Shown here: positions 11,901 to 24,109 of the stretch, one piece after another
Numbering within the stretch: position 1 is the first letter of the stretch
Layout: each line of letters opens with the position of its first letter
Assembly (NCBI GenBank): GCA_021495925.1
Contig: JAKEKT010000120.1
Span: forward strand, 29,954-93,953
DNA from: Diplodia intermedia
Lineage: Eukaryota > Ascomycota > Dothideomycetes > Botryosphaeriales > Botryosphaeriaceae
Reading direction: 5' to 3'
Length of the DNA: 64,000 bases
The notes under the pieces: generated by a model
The model's input: the letters and a program-made list of their open reading frames with translations, nothing else
What the model was told of the DNA's origin: nothing
Database searches by the model: none
Position numbers and translations under genes: made by a program

Positions 11901-12263
11901 GATACCCTCCATCTTATCTTTCGGTAAGTACGACCTGAAGGCAAGACGAATGCTCTGAACTTTTGAAGGCGAAGTGCTTTGAACACGTTTCAGCATCTCG
12001 AGTAATTCAGCGGCTAGTTTCTCACTGCGTTCTGTGAGCTCCAGAAGGGATCTGTCATGAATAGCGCCTTGAGAGATGTGATTTTCGCGTTTGAAAGACT
12101 GCCGTATATCTGCCAAGTCTTGCTTGATGCAATCGAGTTCGTCATGTTCACCGGAACATCCTTTGCAGCGATAGATCTCGCAAGCCTTGGAGAACAGCTT
12201 CGCACCGAATTCAACGAGCTGGACGATGGTACCGGCAAGACCGAGGACCGAGAATGGTTCCAT
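8926..12263 (-). CDS. STAND/NACHT NTPase with C-terminal ankyrin-like repeats
   Basis: The minus-strand start at 12263 gives MEPFSVLGLAGTIVQLVEFG, the usual fungal STAND N-terminal helical domain. The last exon (from about 11540 to 8926) carries the NACHT module: Walker A GKPGSGKST near residue 250, Walker B CFFIDGLDEYDG, a sensor-like LCLSSRPWN, and winged-helix-type sequence after it. Toward the C terminus are degenerate ankyrin repeats (LEVLLANGADVDS, LQQLLRYGVDPN, FLRHGADPF), and the protein ends with a basic tail. The segment 11537-11846 is not settled. One frame-consistent choice is exon 12263-11846, intron 11845-11538, exon 11537-8926 (1,009 residues), but a stronger donor at 11841 breaks frame unless small exons are added. 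Fungal STAND proteins of this kind include heterokaryon-incompatibility receptors; this role is inference here. Confidence 0.8.
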
Positions 12264-12617
12264 TGCCGGTGCAGGCGAGGACGGTGGCGCGGCAGATGAC
12301 AATCAAGTAGAATGGAGACTATAGGAGATTGCGAGAAATGATTTAGGCGCAGTCAGTCGAAATTTTTTTCAATGCTGCGGGGCCAGCTCAGCCTCGAGTG
12401 TTGCACAGTAGGCCACAGGCAGTCGGAATGTCTGCCTTGCACAGCCGCCCAGTGATGACCAATTACATCGCGCTTAGCATGCATGTATATGGCACAGGGG
12501 TTCTGGCGAATCAGACTGGCGAGAAGTGCGGCAGAGAAAAAGAAAACATTCCTTGGCAGCATTGCTCTTGTAATGCAGTGATCGGGTATCAAAAGTCGAG
12601 GAAATGGAGGGCTCCAT
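12264..12617. promoter_or_regulatory. Intergenic: prp38 3' end and NACHT gene promoter
   Basis: These 354 bp contain the upstream region of the minus-strand NACHT gene and the 3' flank of prp38, which reads in the same direction. No specific motif is recognised. Confidence 0.4.
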
Positions 12618-13400
12618 TCAATCCTCAATCGGGGACCTACTGCCTCCGCGGCTCCGCTCCTCAATCTCTCCGCTCTCCTCTCTCTCGTCCCTTTCTCTAC
12701 CGTTTTCCATATCTTCATCTCCATCCTCATCCAGCTGCTCAACCTCATCACCCAACGGGCTCTCCCTCGGATCCAGCAGATCCAAATCCTCCAGCAGCGT
12801 CCTCGACGGCATCTTCCACAGACTCGTCGCGCAAACCCGATCCTTCGTCAGCAAGTCATCCACGAACTGATCCACATACGTCAACGTAAACCCATCCCGC
12901 ATCCGCCTCTTCAACTTCCGATAATCCGCCAGCAACGGCTCCAACGTCTTATAAATCTCCGGCGGCTCCCACGCCAGGCGGATATAAAACGCCGCCAGCG
13001 CCCTCAAATACTTGAACTCGCCCTTCACCCCCGGCGCCCTGCTCTCATCCTCCTCCTCCTCCCCTTCCCTCTCCTCCCCCTCATCCCCCGGCCAATTCAG
13101 ATACGCCAATATGATCTCCTTCTCGGGCACCAGCTGCAGCAGCTTGAACGCGAGGCACAGGAACGGCGTCGGCTTGCCCAGGCCGCCGTAGGTGCCGCCG
13201 ACAAAGGTCAGCTCGGCGGCGCGGTCGCACAGCGTCGCCGCGTTGAGGCCGAAGCACTGCTCCTTCCAGTAGTACGACTCGGTGATGCGGTCGCGCACGG
13301 CCTTTTCGAAGAGCAGCGCCGGGTTCTGGCCGCGGATCAGCGCGCCGCTGTAGCCGCGGTCGTCGAGCAGCGCTTTGGCGTCCGCTTGGTGGGAGGCCAT
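12618..13400 (-). CDS. prp38: Pre-mRNA-splicing factor Prp38
   Basis: An intronless 260-residue protein. The conserved Prp38 core is clear: RITESYYWKEQCFGLNAAT, LCDRAAELTFVGGTYGG, KPTPFLCLAFKLLQLVPEKE, FKYLRALAAFYIRLAWEP, EIYKTLEPLLADYRKLKRR and FVDDLLTKDRVCATSLWKMP. Prp38 enters with the U4/U6.U5 tri-snRNP and is needed to activate the spliceosome (B complex) in the nucleus. An acidic insert (residues about 108-120, GDEGEEREGEEEEDESR) interrupts the core before FKYLRAL; this is a variable loop in the family. The C-terminal tail (about 218-260) is acidic with Arg/Ser-Arg pieces. Start and length fit the usual fungal 220-280 residues. Identity is firm. Confidence 0.95.
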   Translation of the reverse strand: MASHQADAKALLDDRGYSGALIRGQNPALLFEKAVRDRITESYYWKEQCFGLNAATLCDRAAELTFVGGTYGGLGKPTPFLCLAFKLLQLVPEKEIILAYLNWPGDEGEEREGEEEEDESRAPGVKGEFKYLRALAAFYIRLAWEPPEIYKTLEPLLADYRKLKRRMRDGFTLTYVDQFVDDLLTKDRVCATSLWKMPSRTLLEDLDLLDPRESPLGDEVEQLDEDGDEDMENGRERDEREESGEIEERSRGGSRSPIED

Positions 13401-14313
13401 GGGTTCGGTTTCGTCTTCTCTTTTTTGTTGCTTTTTTGGATGTGTGCGGGAGTGGTGGTGTGGGCTTGCTGCCTTTGCTTCACGGCCCGTGGAGGGAATG
13501 CGGGTGAGGTACGCGGCGGGTGGGGTGGGTTGTGGTTGTGTTGCGCTGGGCTATGCGATGTGCGATGGGAGGCGAGGTCTGCGGGTGTTGGATGTGGTCC
13601 AGTAATGCGGGGAGGTCGCGGCGCTTGATAGGTCTAGCGCTCGGGGGATTGGGGCGTGAGCGAGCGTGTGGTGGGTGGTGGCGCAAAAAAAGCTTCGTTG
13701 GAGAGCTTGCAGGTGGTGAAGAAGCGCGCAGCTTTGGCACGGGCCTCGGGCGGTGACGCGAGGCCAAGCTTCATAGGGCTGAATGTTCTGCCTGAGGCAT
13801 GAAAAAGTTGCGGCTCTTGTTTCGCTTGGCGGAAGACCATGTACAATCAGAATTGCGCCACGATCATCACTCGTCCGGCTCGTCAATCTCAATCGTTGGC
13901 AATAAGAAGCGACTATTATTGGCGGCCCAGATGTTACCCGATATGGTGGCCATGTCCAGGACCAGCTGGGGGCGTCCGGATGATTCCGAGCACAAGCGAG
14001 ATCTGGGTTGCACCAAGCCCCTTTTATCTCGCCTTCAGTACGCGCAAGAAGACCGATGCGATTCATCGCTGCGCTGGCAGGTGACCGGTCGGCTCAGGGT
14101 GAAGCGTGAAGAGCTGGCATTTTCTGGGGCCGCGCCCCTGAGTAACTGGTTGCGGACATGGTTGTGATGATCGTGGAGACGGTAGGAGATCCGCCTTAGG
14201 GGCCTGCCAACGTCCGCTGGAAATGCCGCAGGCACGACAACTGACAGCGGAAACGTCTGTGTCCGCTCCGACGAGTCGCGCGCTCGGCTGACTGTGCCGT
14301 ATAAGCGCGCCGC
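13401..14313. promoter_or_regulatory. Intergenic: prp38 upstream region up to the Copia insertion
   Basis: These 913 bp hold the prp38 promoter on the minus strand, with a G/T-rich leader equivalent (C/A-rich on the coding strand) near 13400-13600. Base composition is normal and shows CA and TG freely, so RIP has not spread out of the adjacent element. No second gene is supported. Confidence 0.5.
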
Positions 14314-14318
14314 ATAAT
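14314..14318. repeat. Target-site duplication of Copia element 1 (left copy)
   Basis: ATAAT directly precedes the TGTGGAACG terminus and recurs at 33118-33122 directly after the other terminus. The perfect 5-bp match across 18.8 kb marks one insertion event. Confidence 0.93.
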
Positions 14319-14515
14319 TGTGGAACGCCAAGCGTGCGAACGATCACTGCTAAATTAAGAAGCTATCTAAGCTGCTTATATAGTAGTAATCTAAGCTACT
14401 AAACAAGGGGCCAGTAGCGTTTCGTAATAGGCCACCTGCCGCAAGAAGCGGTAAATAGGCTAACTAAGTAGATGCCGTGTCTACTTATCGATAGAGTCGT
14501 ATAGAGGCACTAATA
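14319..14515 (-). repeat. Copia element 1, 3' LTR (197 bp)
   Basis: Begins TGTGGAACGCC (reverse complement of the LTR end) and ends at GGCACTAATA, the RIP-altered LTR start. It has the same length and order as 32921-33117, 39303-39499 and 44852-45048. The outer ~35 bp are unmutated; the inner part is RIP-altered. Confidence 0.93.
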
Positions 14516-16827
14516 CTCTCTTCTAAGAAGATAGAGACTATTATAAGACTTACTAGCCGTAGTATTAAGATTTTAACTAAGTAACGAGAGATAAAGAAAA
14601 TAAATATAACGCGTAATAAGCTATATAAAATAAGTATAAAACGCGCTAGTTACTTTCTTAAGCGTTCGAAGTTAATATTTTAAATCATTTATAATAGAAC
14701 GTTAATATTTTAAGTCGTTTATAACGTAGTAATATTCTTATTTAAATAAGTAAGCGTAAAGAGAAGAACTATTATCTAAGACTAGAAATTCTACTTATTA
14801 TCGCGAGTAATAATTATTACTCTTTCTCTCGCGAAAGACGATCGTAATATTAAAGAAGAGAAGATAGTAAAATATAAGAAGAGAGATTTATATACTCTTT
14901 AGACGATAGTAGCGAGAAAGAAGCGCGTATCTTTACTAGACTCTTAATTAGATAGTAGAATTCTTATAATATTAAATAAGAAAGATTATTATCGCGACGT
15001 AGCTTTCGTAACTATTTAACGTCTAATAAAATAGATTCTTATAATATTATTAGACCTACTTTATATCTAGTAGGCGAATAAAGTTATTAAATAGAGTATC
15101 TACTAGCGGCTTAGTAAGGCCGTTAGCTACTATAAGAGTCGTAGAAATCTACTAAATATAAATAATATTCTTCGCTATCTTCTTACGTAAGAAGTAGTAG
15201 TAAACGTTAATATAATATATTCTAGAGAAGATTATCGTAGAATTATTAATAAACTCTATAGTCTTAAAATTATCGTTATAAATTATAATAGATTCTTTCT
15301 AAAGCCTACTAAGCTTCTAAAGAAGGTTTCTTATATAGATATACTCTTATAAGACGTACGAGAGAGTAACGTATTTAGCTTTAAACGATAAGAGAATTAC
15401 TATATATTATAATCTAGTCTTCTATATAATAGGGCTACTAACGATTATAAATAGTATATCTATACTACTTCTTCTAGTATTAAAGTCGTCGATATATAAA
15501 GAATCTAACCACTCTAAGAGAATAGATAGGCGAGGCCTATAGCGTAAGATAAGTATATAAGTATCTAAGAGATATCGTAGTATTATTTTTATCTACGCGT
15601 AGTTCTTATCTATTAGATTAGACGTCTAGCGCGTACTAAACGTTATAGCGAAGAAGATATTAGATCTAGTAGCGATATTTAGCTAGAGAAGATAACTAGT
15701 AAGTTTAGCGTATTATTATATCGTCTTATCTAAGGGCTAATAATTATTAGTTCGTATACTTCTATTTTACTATATAGGGTATCTTACTATCTTATAGATA
15801 TTTATACTAAAGCGCTATAGTAGATATTTAATATAAGCGTCTTAAAGTAGCGATATACTATCGTCTTTATACTAAACGACTTTTATATCGTAGTAGTAAG
15901 AGAGAAGGCCGAGGTTCTTCGCGGTAAACTTACTATAGATAGTAGTAGTAACCTTCTAACGCTTCTTTAGTATTACGGCGGTAATAAGTAAATTATCTAC
16001 GTATATTAATAACTAGTAGTTATTTCTCGTATATAGATAAGAATTCGCGATAGTCGCTTTAAACTCTATTAAGAGAAGAAATAAAGTAAGTTATTTAAAC
16101 TAAAGGCGCGAAGCTTCGCGAAGCCCGTATAACGTCTTATAAAGTAGATAAATTTTATAAGGTCTATTAGAGTTCTTAAAGCCACGAGGTTACTAAATAT
16201 ATACTATCTATAAATCTAGATTATCTTAAAGAAACGCTATACTAATATCGTAGTAGGTTATCTACTAGTCTAAAGAGGCGTAGAGAGCGATTATTATTCT
16301 AAAAATTATTATACGGGCCGTACTAGCGAAGATATTATCTAAGAAGTCTTACTTCTAAAGGTTACTATATATAACTTAGCGTATCTTATATTATTAGATA
16401 TTATCGTGTTTATTCTTCTTTATACGAAAGACTTACTTACTAGAAATAATCTTAGCGTCGATAAACCGCGGTACGAGAGTTTAGAAACCTAGCTAGTTTA
16501 GCGAGATTAACTCGCGCTTATAAGTATCTTTCTAATTAGACTAGTTAGATAAGGCTATAGCGGCCTTTAGCCTACGAGGTTTAGTATTAATAGAGTCGAT
16601 ATTACCGCTATCTACTACGTACGCGATTATTACGGCGATTATCTATATTATAAAAGCCCTCGAGCGCTTAGATTTAGATTTAGAAACGTCTTTAATAAGA
16701 TAGTTTAAAAGAAGACGTTTAGCGAAAATAATAAGTAAGAGATAAAGTTTATCTAGAGCGTATTCGATTATATATTAAGACGAGAGTTTAATATTATTTA
16801 TTCGGTCTAGTATCTAGTAAGTTCTAT
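14516..16827 (-). pseudogene. Copia 1 pol remnant: reverse transcriptase and RNase H part
   Basis: This is the 3' part of the element's polyprotein, colinear on the minus strand with 42540-44851 of Copia element 2, where RT and RNase H motifs can be read. It is full of TAA/TAG stops created by RIP (CAA and CAG to TAA and TAG; TGG to TAG or TAA). It ends at the 13-bp target duplication of LINE copy 1. Confidence 0.85.
16815..16827. repeat. Target-site duplication of LINE copy 1 (left copy)
   Basis: TAGTAAGTTCTAT is repeated at 23342-23354 immediately after the AAAT-rich tail of LINE copy 1. The uninterrupted site is present once in Copia element 2 (about 42538-42552, reverse strand), proving LINE insertion into Copia sequence. 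Confidence 0.92.
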
Positions 16828-17479
16828 TACTTTAATCTATCTTAGCTAGTTATCTTCGAATTCGACCCTCGAGAATTACGATAAGACCGATATCGTTCGA
16901 AAGCCCTTAATTTTCTTAGCTAGAATCTCGATTCTTAGCTTCGTAGACGTACGCGCTATTACGTAGTACGTGAAAAAAGAGATGCCCTAGATAGTACTAG
17001 GCTAGCTAGGGCTCCGTAGCTTCTTCTACTCTCGAAAACCACTTAAATTCGCCCTAAACTTCGTATAGAGAATCGTATGGCACTAAGAAATTCGTTTTCA
17101 AAGTTATATTTCGGTAGCTCTTCTCTACGCCCGGGAATTCTACTCTAAAGCCTACTAAAAGCCTCTTCTCTAGGCCTTACTAAAGAGTTTTACGTGTATA
17201 GACGCTCTACACGGTTCGAGCTTAACGCTAAGACGCTACTCGATTCTTTAAAATCTTCGATATTCGCGCTAGTTCTATCGGCCTCTTTATTTACTTCTAG
17301 AGAGTAAGTAATTAAGAAAAGCCCTCGTCTCGGCCTAGGTTTCTTTTATTTACGACTTAGTTTAGACGAAACTAAAGTCGATAATTTACTTCTAGTCTAT
17401 TTCTCGTCTATTTCTATTATTTCTATACGTTTTTCTTATAGAAAGAGCTTAGAAATCCTCTTTCGAATCTAGAATACCT

Positions 17480-18850
17480 TCTCCGAAGTAGGATTTACCC
17501 TCTCCGAGCCCTATTCTACCTCCCCTAACGCAGGATATAGACTCCGAGGCTATAGATACGGCTATAAAAAACTTCGAGAACCTTTCGGCTACGTCTACGC
17601 CCCTTTTAATAGTAGCTACGCTAGACCTCTCGACCTCTAAACCCGCGAAAAATCTCTTTTCGCAAGAGAATCTACGTAAGAAATGGCTCTTTCTAAGAGT
17701 TATACTAATTTCCTTCGCGAAGAAAGAAATATCGAACTCTTAATTCGTCTTCGAACCTCGTATCGACTCGAATATTAAGAACGTACGGTAACTTAAAATA
17801 AACCTACGATTATCGAAAGAGGCCGTAAAATACGTACTCGGCCTTCTAGTTAAGATCGCGGATCTCGCCCTCTTCGGAGAAAAATAGAGGTCTATTCTAG
17901 ACCTAATCGAGATCGTACGATAGTATACTAAGACGGGTAAAACCGTAGATAAGGCCGGCGCGGTTCTTACTACGTAAGTTCGAGCCCTCGAAAAGACCGC
18001 GATAGACCTCGCGAAGAAAACGAAGAACTTATCTAAGTTCGCTATCGCTATCTTCTCGAATTAGACCTCGTAAAGGGCTATTTTCTCGATCTCGTAACGC
18101 CCGAAGCCTACGTAGTAGCCGATCGTAGTATCTAGCTAATCTACGTATGCCTTAATAGCTACTACCGCCGCGTCGAAAGAAGGGCTATAGATTATTCCTT
18201 CTTTAAAGAAGAAGTCGAAGGCTTCTACGTCTAAGAAAGTTACGCGGTAGATCGTTTTTACGTCGACTACGAAAATCGCGGACTTCTCGTTCTTTAGACT
18301 ATAAAACGCCTTTAATAAGGCGTTTTCGAACTAGCTTAAGAGAACGAGATCTACGATCGTAACGATCTCTCTCTTATCGAAAAAGAACATCGTGCTTATC
18401 GTATATAAGAACTTCTTCGCCGAATTTCTTTTAAAGAATAAGACGATAATTAATCGGATTATCTCTACTCGATCGATTATAAAAAACCGTACGTAATATA
18501 AGATGGCCGTATACGGCGTGTCTACGCGAGACCTTTCGACCCTCTTCCGCGAGGACTTTAGCGAGGCTATTCGAATAGAAATTAAGGTCTATAACAACGG
18601 TCTAAAGGTTATTAGTATCCTCTACTAGCTTACGCTAGAGGCTAGAAGAGCGAAGTAGTCTACGGGCTCGCTAGTTCTCGCGTTCGAGATCGAAGAGAAG
18701 GCTTAAAAGACTATCTCTAAACGTCTCTACGTTTATAACGTTTTCGTTAAGACGAAGAAGCTAAGAAGGCCGAGAAATACTCTAAAGAACTCTAAATAAA
18801 CTCGTTTTAAATAAGTTCTTTACGAGTTCTATAAGCTAACTTAAATAGAA
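17480..18850 (+). pseudogene. LINE copy 1, presumed ORF1 (gag-like)
   Basis: The region ahead of the endonuclease domain in the expected place for Tad ORF1. Readable fragments are charged and helical, but stops are frequent and I could not pin down a start or zinc knuckles. Assignment rests on position and on conservation with 24110-25480 in copy 2. Confidence 0.5.
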
Positions 18851-18869
18851 GTATTCCGATAACGAAATC

Positions 18870-21800
18870 TATTCTAGATATCGTAGTAGAGTTAAAGATA
18901 GATCTCGTTCTTTATTAAGAATCGTATATCTTACTCTACGAGAACTTAGACTTTTAGTTAATTAATTACCTCTTATTCGTTTAAATTCTATTAGTCTATT
19001 CTTTCGATCTAAGGCCTTAAATACTAACCTACGTCTTCCGCTTTCTTAGAGAAACGAAGGTAAATTTAGAGGCCGAATTCTAATAAAGTCCCGATCTAAT
19101 AGTTCTAAGTATAGAGTAGCGAAAGTTAAAGTTTAAGCTACTTAACTTATATAACTAGAAGAATTAAACGGGTAACGATTTTCGGCTTACTCTAAAACGC
19201 GTTTTATAATGATAATCCCTTAGAACGCAGGCTATAGTAGCCGAAGATTTTAATATTTATTATCTTTAGTAGAATTTAGAATCTTCCTTCTTATCTAGCG
19301 CTAACCGGCTAGTAGAATAATTAGAAGAAAACGATCTATCTCTCTTAAATAAAGAGGGCGAGAGTATTTTTTACCGCCTCTATCTAGAAAGAGAGACGAT
19401 TATCGACCTTATACTTACTACGCCGGCCTTAGCTAATAGAATTATCGACTAGTAAACGATCGCGGACTTCGATTCCGATTATAAGATAATTCTATTTAGT
19501 CTAGAACCGGCCGGCTATACGGAATCTTCTACGGTAGCTACTACCGCTAGATTTAATACGAGAAAGGCCGACTAGCCTAAGTTTTAGAAAATCTTTAAAT
19601 AATAGATAGAGACGATAGTATTCGAGATTCTAAAAAGCTTAGAATTAAACCCCTTATCGAAAGATATCTCTAAAGACTTAATAGAAGACTCGATTCGCTA
19701 AATACCCGCGCTAGATATTCTAGAGGCAAGCCTTAACTAGACTATATCTACCGCGGCGGACCTTTCTATTTCTTAATTAAAACTAGAAGCTCGATCTAAA
19801 TCGTAGTAGTCGAATAAGCTTTTAGAAGAACGAAGACGACTACGAAGAGAGGCCGACGCTTTTAAATCTCTACGTACGGAAGAGAATAAGCGAAGATACT
19901 TAAATAGTCGAAATATCTACTTCGAAGCGATTAAGAGGGCTAAATGCGAATACTAGAATTCTTTTCTAAAAAAAGAAACCTCTAAGACTATCTTTAAGAC
20001 TATAGCTTATACTAAGCCTAGAACGCATGCTAGAATCCTTAAGATTAGCTACGACACGCATACGAGAAAACGCCTAGAAGATAGTTTTAAGAAAAAGTAT
20101 TTAGTTCTTAGAAAGAGACTCTTTTCGTCGTCTTCTTCTATCGTCTCTTTTAACTAGTAAAGCTACGTTTCTAAACGCTAGAACTAGCCGAAGCTTAGTT
20201 TAAGAAAAATCGAGAATGCGTGCTTTACGTAAATTAAAGAAAAAACGTCGGGACTAGACGCTATTACGTAAGAGATTATTACTTATATATTTAGAGCGAA
20301 GCCCGACGTCTTTAATAAGGTTTTTTCTACGCTATTCGCCTACGAATATTATTCTACGGGCTAGCGTACGGCTATCGAAGTAATTCTAAGTAAGAAAAAG
20401 AGCGATACCGCGAACTCGAAGTTTTATCGTATTATTTCTCTTCTTAATTATCTCGAAAAAGTACTAGAACGAATTACGGCTAAAAGACTAGACTATCTAG
20501 CGAAGATCTTCGACCTTCTTTACTATATCTAAATTAGAGAAAGATTAAAGAAATCCGTAATAGATATCGTAATACTTTTATCGAATAAAGTAGAGAAGAA
20601 CCGCCGTCTTAAACGTAAAACCTTCGTACTTTTTCTCGATATTAAAAGCGCCTTTAACTACGTAGCCGAAGAATAACTTCTAGCTATAATAGCTCGAATC
20701 GGCATGCCGATTAACCTACTCGCGTAGATAAAATTATTTATATCTATACGGATACTAAGCCTTGCGTTTAACGAAGAGAAGAAAGAGTTTAGTCTAATAA
20801 AGACGGGTATTTTATAAGAGAGTTCGGTCTCGTCTATTCTCTTTCTAATCTATCTTTAAGAGTTATTTTTCGTCTCTAAAGCTTCGTTTCTCTTTTATAT
20901 CGACGATATTACGCTTATAGCTAGCTCTAGTAGCTAGAAACGTAATAAGGCGATTCTAGAGAAGAAGACGAATAAACTCTATACGCGAGAATAGAAAAAC
21001 CATATCGAATTCGATCTAAAAAAGACGAAGCTTATTTACTTCGCCCGTTCTTTTAAGAAAGACTCGAAACCTCGTTCTATTTCGATTACGCTTTCTACGG
21101 GGGACGTAATAGAACCTAAAGAATAGATTAAATAACTAGAAATTTACTTCGACTACGGGTTTATCTTTAAGACACACGTATCTAAAAAGATTAGCTAGGC
21201 CCGTTCGGCCTTCTATCGCCTCTCTAGACTAGCTAACGTCGAGAGAAGGCTTTTTTCTTACGCGGTTCGCTAGCTATATCTAGCTTACGTTACTACGGTT
21301 ATAGACTACGGCTCCGAAATCTACTAGAAAAATTAGGGGTAGTTTACCCGCTAATTTAGAGTCCTTTAGAATCTTATTCTACGAAAGATTCTAGAGGTTT
21401 TTAAGACTATTCCTATAATTTTCCTAGAAATAGAGAGTAGAATCTTACTAGCGGATATTCGTTTAAACGAGCGGTTACGAAAATATACTCTTAGAACGAA
21501 TTTACTCGAAGAATTCTATCTTATTCGAATCGAACTAGAGAAGATTAATCTAAATCGATGGGTTTTAGATAGACCTATATAGTTAGAGAAGATTAAACTT
21601 TTTTTAAAAACGTAATCCGCGTCTTTAGAAGTAGTTAAACCCTTCTACTTTTCGTCGTAGTTACTCGAACTACTTTATTCGACTACGATTAGCCCCTTAA
21701 ATAAAGAGAAGTAGGCTAAGGCCTACGCGCTCGAAGTTAAGAAAGTACTCTCTAATCGAATAGCTATCTATTCTAACGTCTTCGTTTTATCTACGAGTAG

Positions 21801-22608
21801 AAACGTAGAGATCGAGGTAGTAGCCTTTAACTTTAGCTAATCTAAAGAGGATCTAGCGCGCTAGATTTATAAGAATCTTAGTTTTAAGAATCTAGTATAT
21901 AACGACGAGATAGAGGGGCTAGTAATAGCTCTAAAACTCGTCGTTAGAGTCGGGCACGTCTCTAAAGATATAAGAATCTACGCGGATAACTAGGCCGCGA
22001 TTCTTAGGCTAAGTAAGCCCGCTAATACGCCCGAGTAAGTATAGTAAATTTAGGCTATTAGATTAGCTAAAACGCTAAGGGCTAGAGGGAATACCGTCTC
22101 TCTAAAATAGTACCCCGGCCACGAGAACGTTCTAGGCAACGAGTACGCCGATCGGCTTACGAAAAGAGCTACAAAGTATTCTTTAAGTAAAGCCTCTACT
22201 TCTCTAAGCTTCTATCGAAGTAAAGTTAAGTAGAAGACCTACGAGAAGTAGAAAACAAAGCTTAAATCGATATTAAACTCGCCCTATAAACGTACCTTTA
22301 ATTTAGAGGTAGAATAGCGGCTTAAATCTTCTACGAAAGTTAAAGAAACGGCCTCCGTCTTCTATTAACTAAAGATCGAATACGGCTACTTTAAATCTTA
22401 TCTTTATCGTCTTAACCACGTCGAAAACGACTAGTATAGATATAGTCGTATAGCTAGATAGATACTACGCTATCTACTTCTCTCTTACTCTCTTTATAGA
22501 GGCCCTCGAGTTCTCTTAAAAGACGGGCTTAAGAAGTATCGACTCGATCTTTTAAATCTCTTTTTCTCGACTCTAGAAACTAGTCTAACGGCTAAGTTCT
22601 TAGAATAA
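18870..22608 (+). pseudogene. LINE copy 1 ORF2: endonuclease, reverse transcriptase, RNase H (RIP-inactivated)
   Basis: Endonuclease traces: ELKIDLVL then ESYI near 18885-18930 (from a QEP-type motif) and DFNIYYL near 19240. Reverse transcriptase: FLDIKSAFN near 20633, a G-PQGS-type turn near 20810 interrupted by a stop, and the catalytic YIDDI at 20896-20910, still intact. RNase H: IYSN near 21767 (Asp of the active site now Asn), YNDEIEGLVIALKL near 21898, IYADN near 21975 followed by TAG in place of a Gln codon, then a PGHE-GNEYADRL block near 22125. A C-terminal segment with NHVENDQY-like residues follows, close to a zinc-binding tail in this family. Every interruption is of the CAA/CAG/TGG to stop type. 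ORF2 end is approximate. Confidence 0.85.
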
Positions 22609-23341
22609 ATAAAGATTACTACTAGACGATAATAATTAAACGACTTATCTAATAAGGTCTAAATACGTATCGCTAGACGCTCGTTTATACTTATTTCTTT
22701 CTTTTATTCTCTTCTTCTACTTCTTCTCGTTCTCGGCGCCCTCGCCGCTTTCGATTTAAAGTAGAAACGGGCGAGAACCGAAGAAAAACGATTAAATAGC
22801 GAGTATTTAAGCTTAAGTAGCCGTTTCTACTAGTATCTACGGCTATCTAGTATAGTTAGTAACTAAGCTAACGGGGCTAAAAAGCCGGAATTTAATTCTC
22901 GGTCGAGTAACCTCTATTTAGGGCCCTTTTTTAGATTTCTAAATTTAGAAGTAGGATTATGTAGCTAGTTCGCTAGTAGTAATACTTCGGCTAGTTATAA
23001 TAAATAGTAAGTAAGTATCGGTCTTAGATAAAAGAAAGCTAAACGAATCTAACTAGCCGAAAAGACTCTCTCTAAGAAGAGAGCTTACTTACTTTACTTT
23101 TTATCTCTATTTTCGCCGGTTTCTAAACTCTCGCTTTATTTTATTTATCTTTTCTTTATTTTATTTACGCTCTCTACTCTTCTTTAAGCTTTTAAGTATA
23201 CTATTTCTAGTACCCTTCTAGAACCCTCTCCGGCATATATATATTTAGATATATAGATAAAAGCGGGCCCTCTTAAGAGACCTCGTCTCTAATAGTTCTA
23301 GACTCTAGAGAGACGTTAAACTAAATAAATAAATAAATAAA

Positions 23342-23455
23342 TAGTAAGTTCTATCTTCTAAGAGTAAAGAAGTAGCTTCTATAAATATAATAGCCGTACT
23401 AGTTCGTTTAGTATTATAGTATTTTACTATTTAAAGTAAATTTATAGGGTTCTAT
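23342..23455 (-). other. Copia island trapped between the two LINEs
   Basis: Between the tail of LINE copy 1 and the start of LINE copy 2 lie 114 bp that match, in reverse complement, bases about 42440-42552 of Copia element 2. It begins with the right duplication of LINE 1 (23342-23354) and ends with the left duplication of LINE 2 (23443-23455). It shows the two LINEs landed separately in one Copia rather than being a tandem array. Confidence 0.92.
23443..23455. repeat. Target-site duplication of LINE copy 2 (left copy)
   Basis: TATAGGGTTCTAT recurs at 29969-29981 immediately after the tail of LINE copy 2. It is 13 bp, the same length as for copy 1, and shares the ending GTTCTAT with it. 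Confidence 0.92.
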
Positions 23456-24109
23456 TATCTATACACCTTCGAATACCTTCGAGTTCGACCCTTAAGAATT
23501 ACGCTAAGACTAATACCGTTCGAAAGCCCTCGATTTTCTTAGCTAGAATCTCGATTCTTAGCTTCGTAGACGTACGCGCTACTACGTAATACGTAGAAAA
23601 AGAGGTGCCCTAGATAGTATTAGACTAGCTAGGGCTTCGTAGCCTCTTTTATCCTCGAAAACCACTTAAATTCGCCCTAAACTTCGTATAGAGAACCGTA
23701 CGGCACTAAGAAATCCGTTTTTAAAGTTATATTTCGATAGCTCTTCTTTACGCCCGGGAATTCTACTTTAAAGCCTACTAGAAGCTTCTTTTCTAGGCCT
23801 TACTAAAGAGTTTTACGTGCATAGACGCTTTATACGGTTCGAGCTTAACGCTAAGACGCTACTCGATTTCTCGAAATCTTCGACATCTACGCCGGCTCTA
23901 TCGGCCCCTTCGTTTACTTCTAGAGAGTAAGTAATTAAGAAAAGCCCTCGCCTCGATCTAGATTTCTTTTATTTACGGCTTAGTTTAGACGAAACTAAAG
24001 CCGATAATTTACTTCTAGTCTATTTCTCGTCTATTTCTATTATTTCTATACGTTTTTCTTATAGAAAGAGCTTAGAAATCCCCTTCTAAATCTAGAATGC
24101 CTTCTTCGA

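Larger units (their letters stand above)
16828..23341 (+). mobile_element. Tad1-like non-LTR retrotransposon (LINE), copy 1, RIP-mutated
   Basis: 6,514 bp with no terminal repeats, a 3' tail of AAAT units (about 23321-23341) and 13-bp target duplications. Order inside: a leader, a presumed ORF1 (about 17480-18850), then ORF2 with an APE-type endonuclease, reverse transcriptase and a C-terminal RNase H, the arrangement of fungal Tad elements. A second copy in the same direction starts at 23456. Inactive: stops from RIP occur throughout. It is inserted in the antisense direction relative to the host Copia. Confidence 0.92.
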
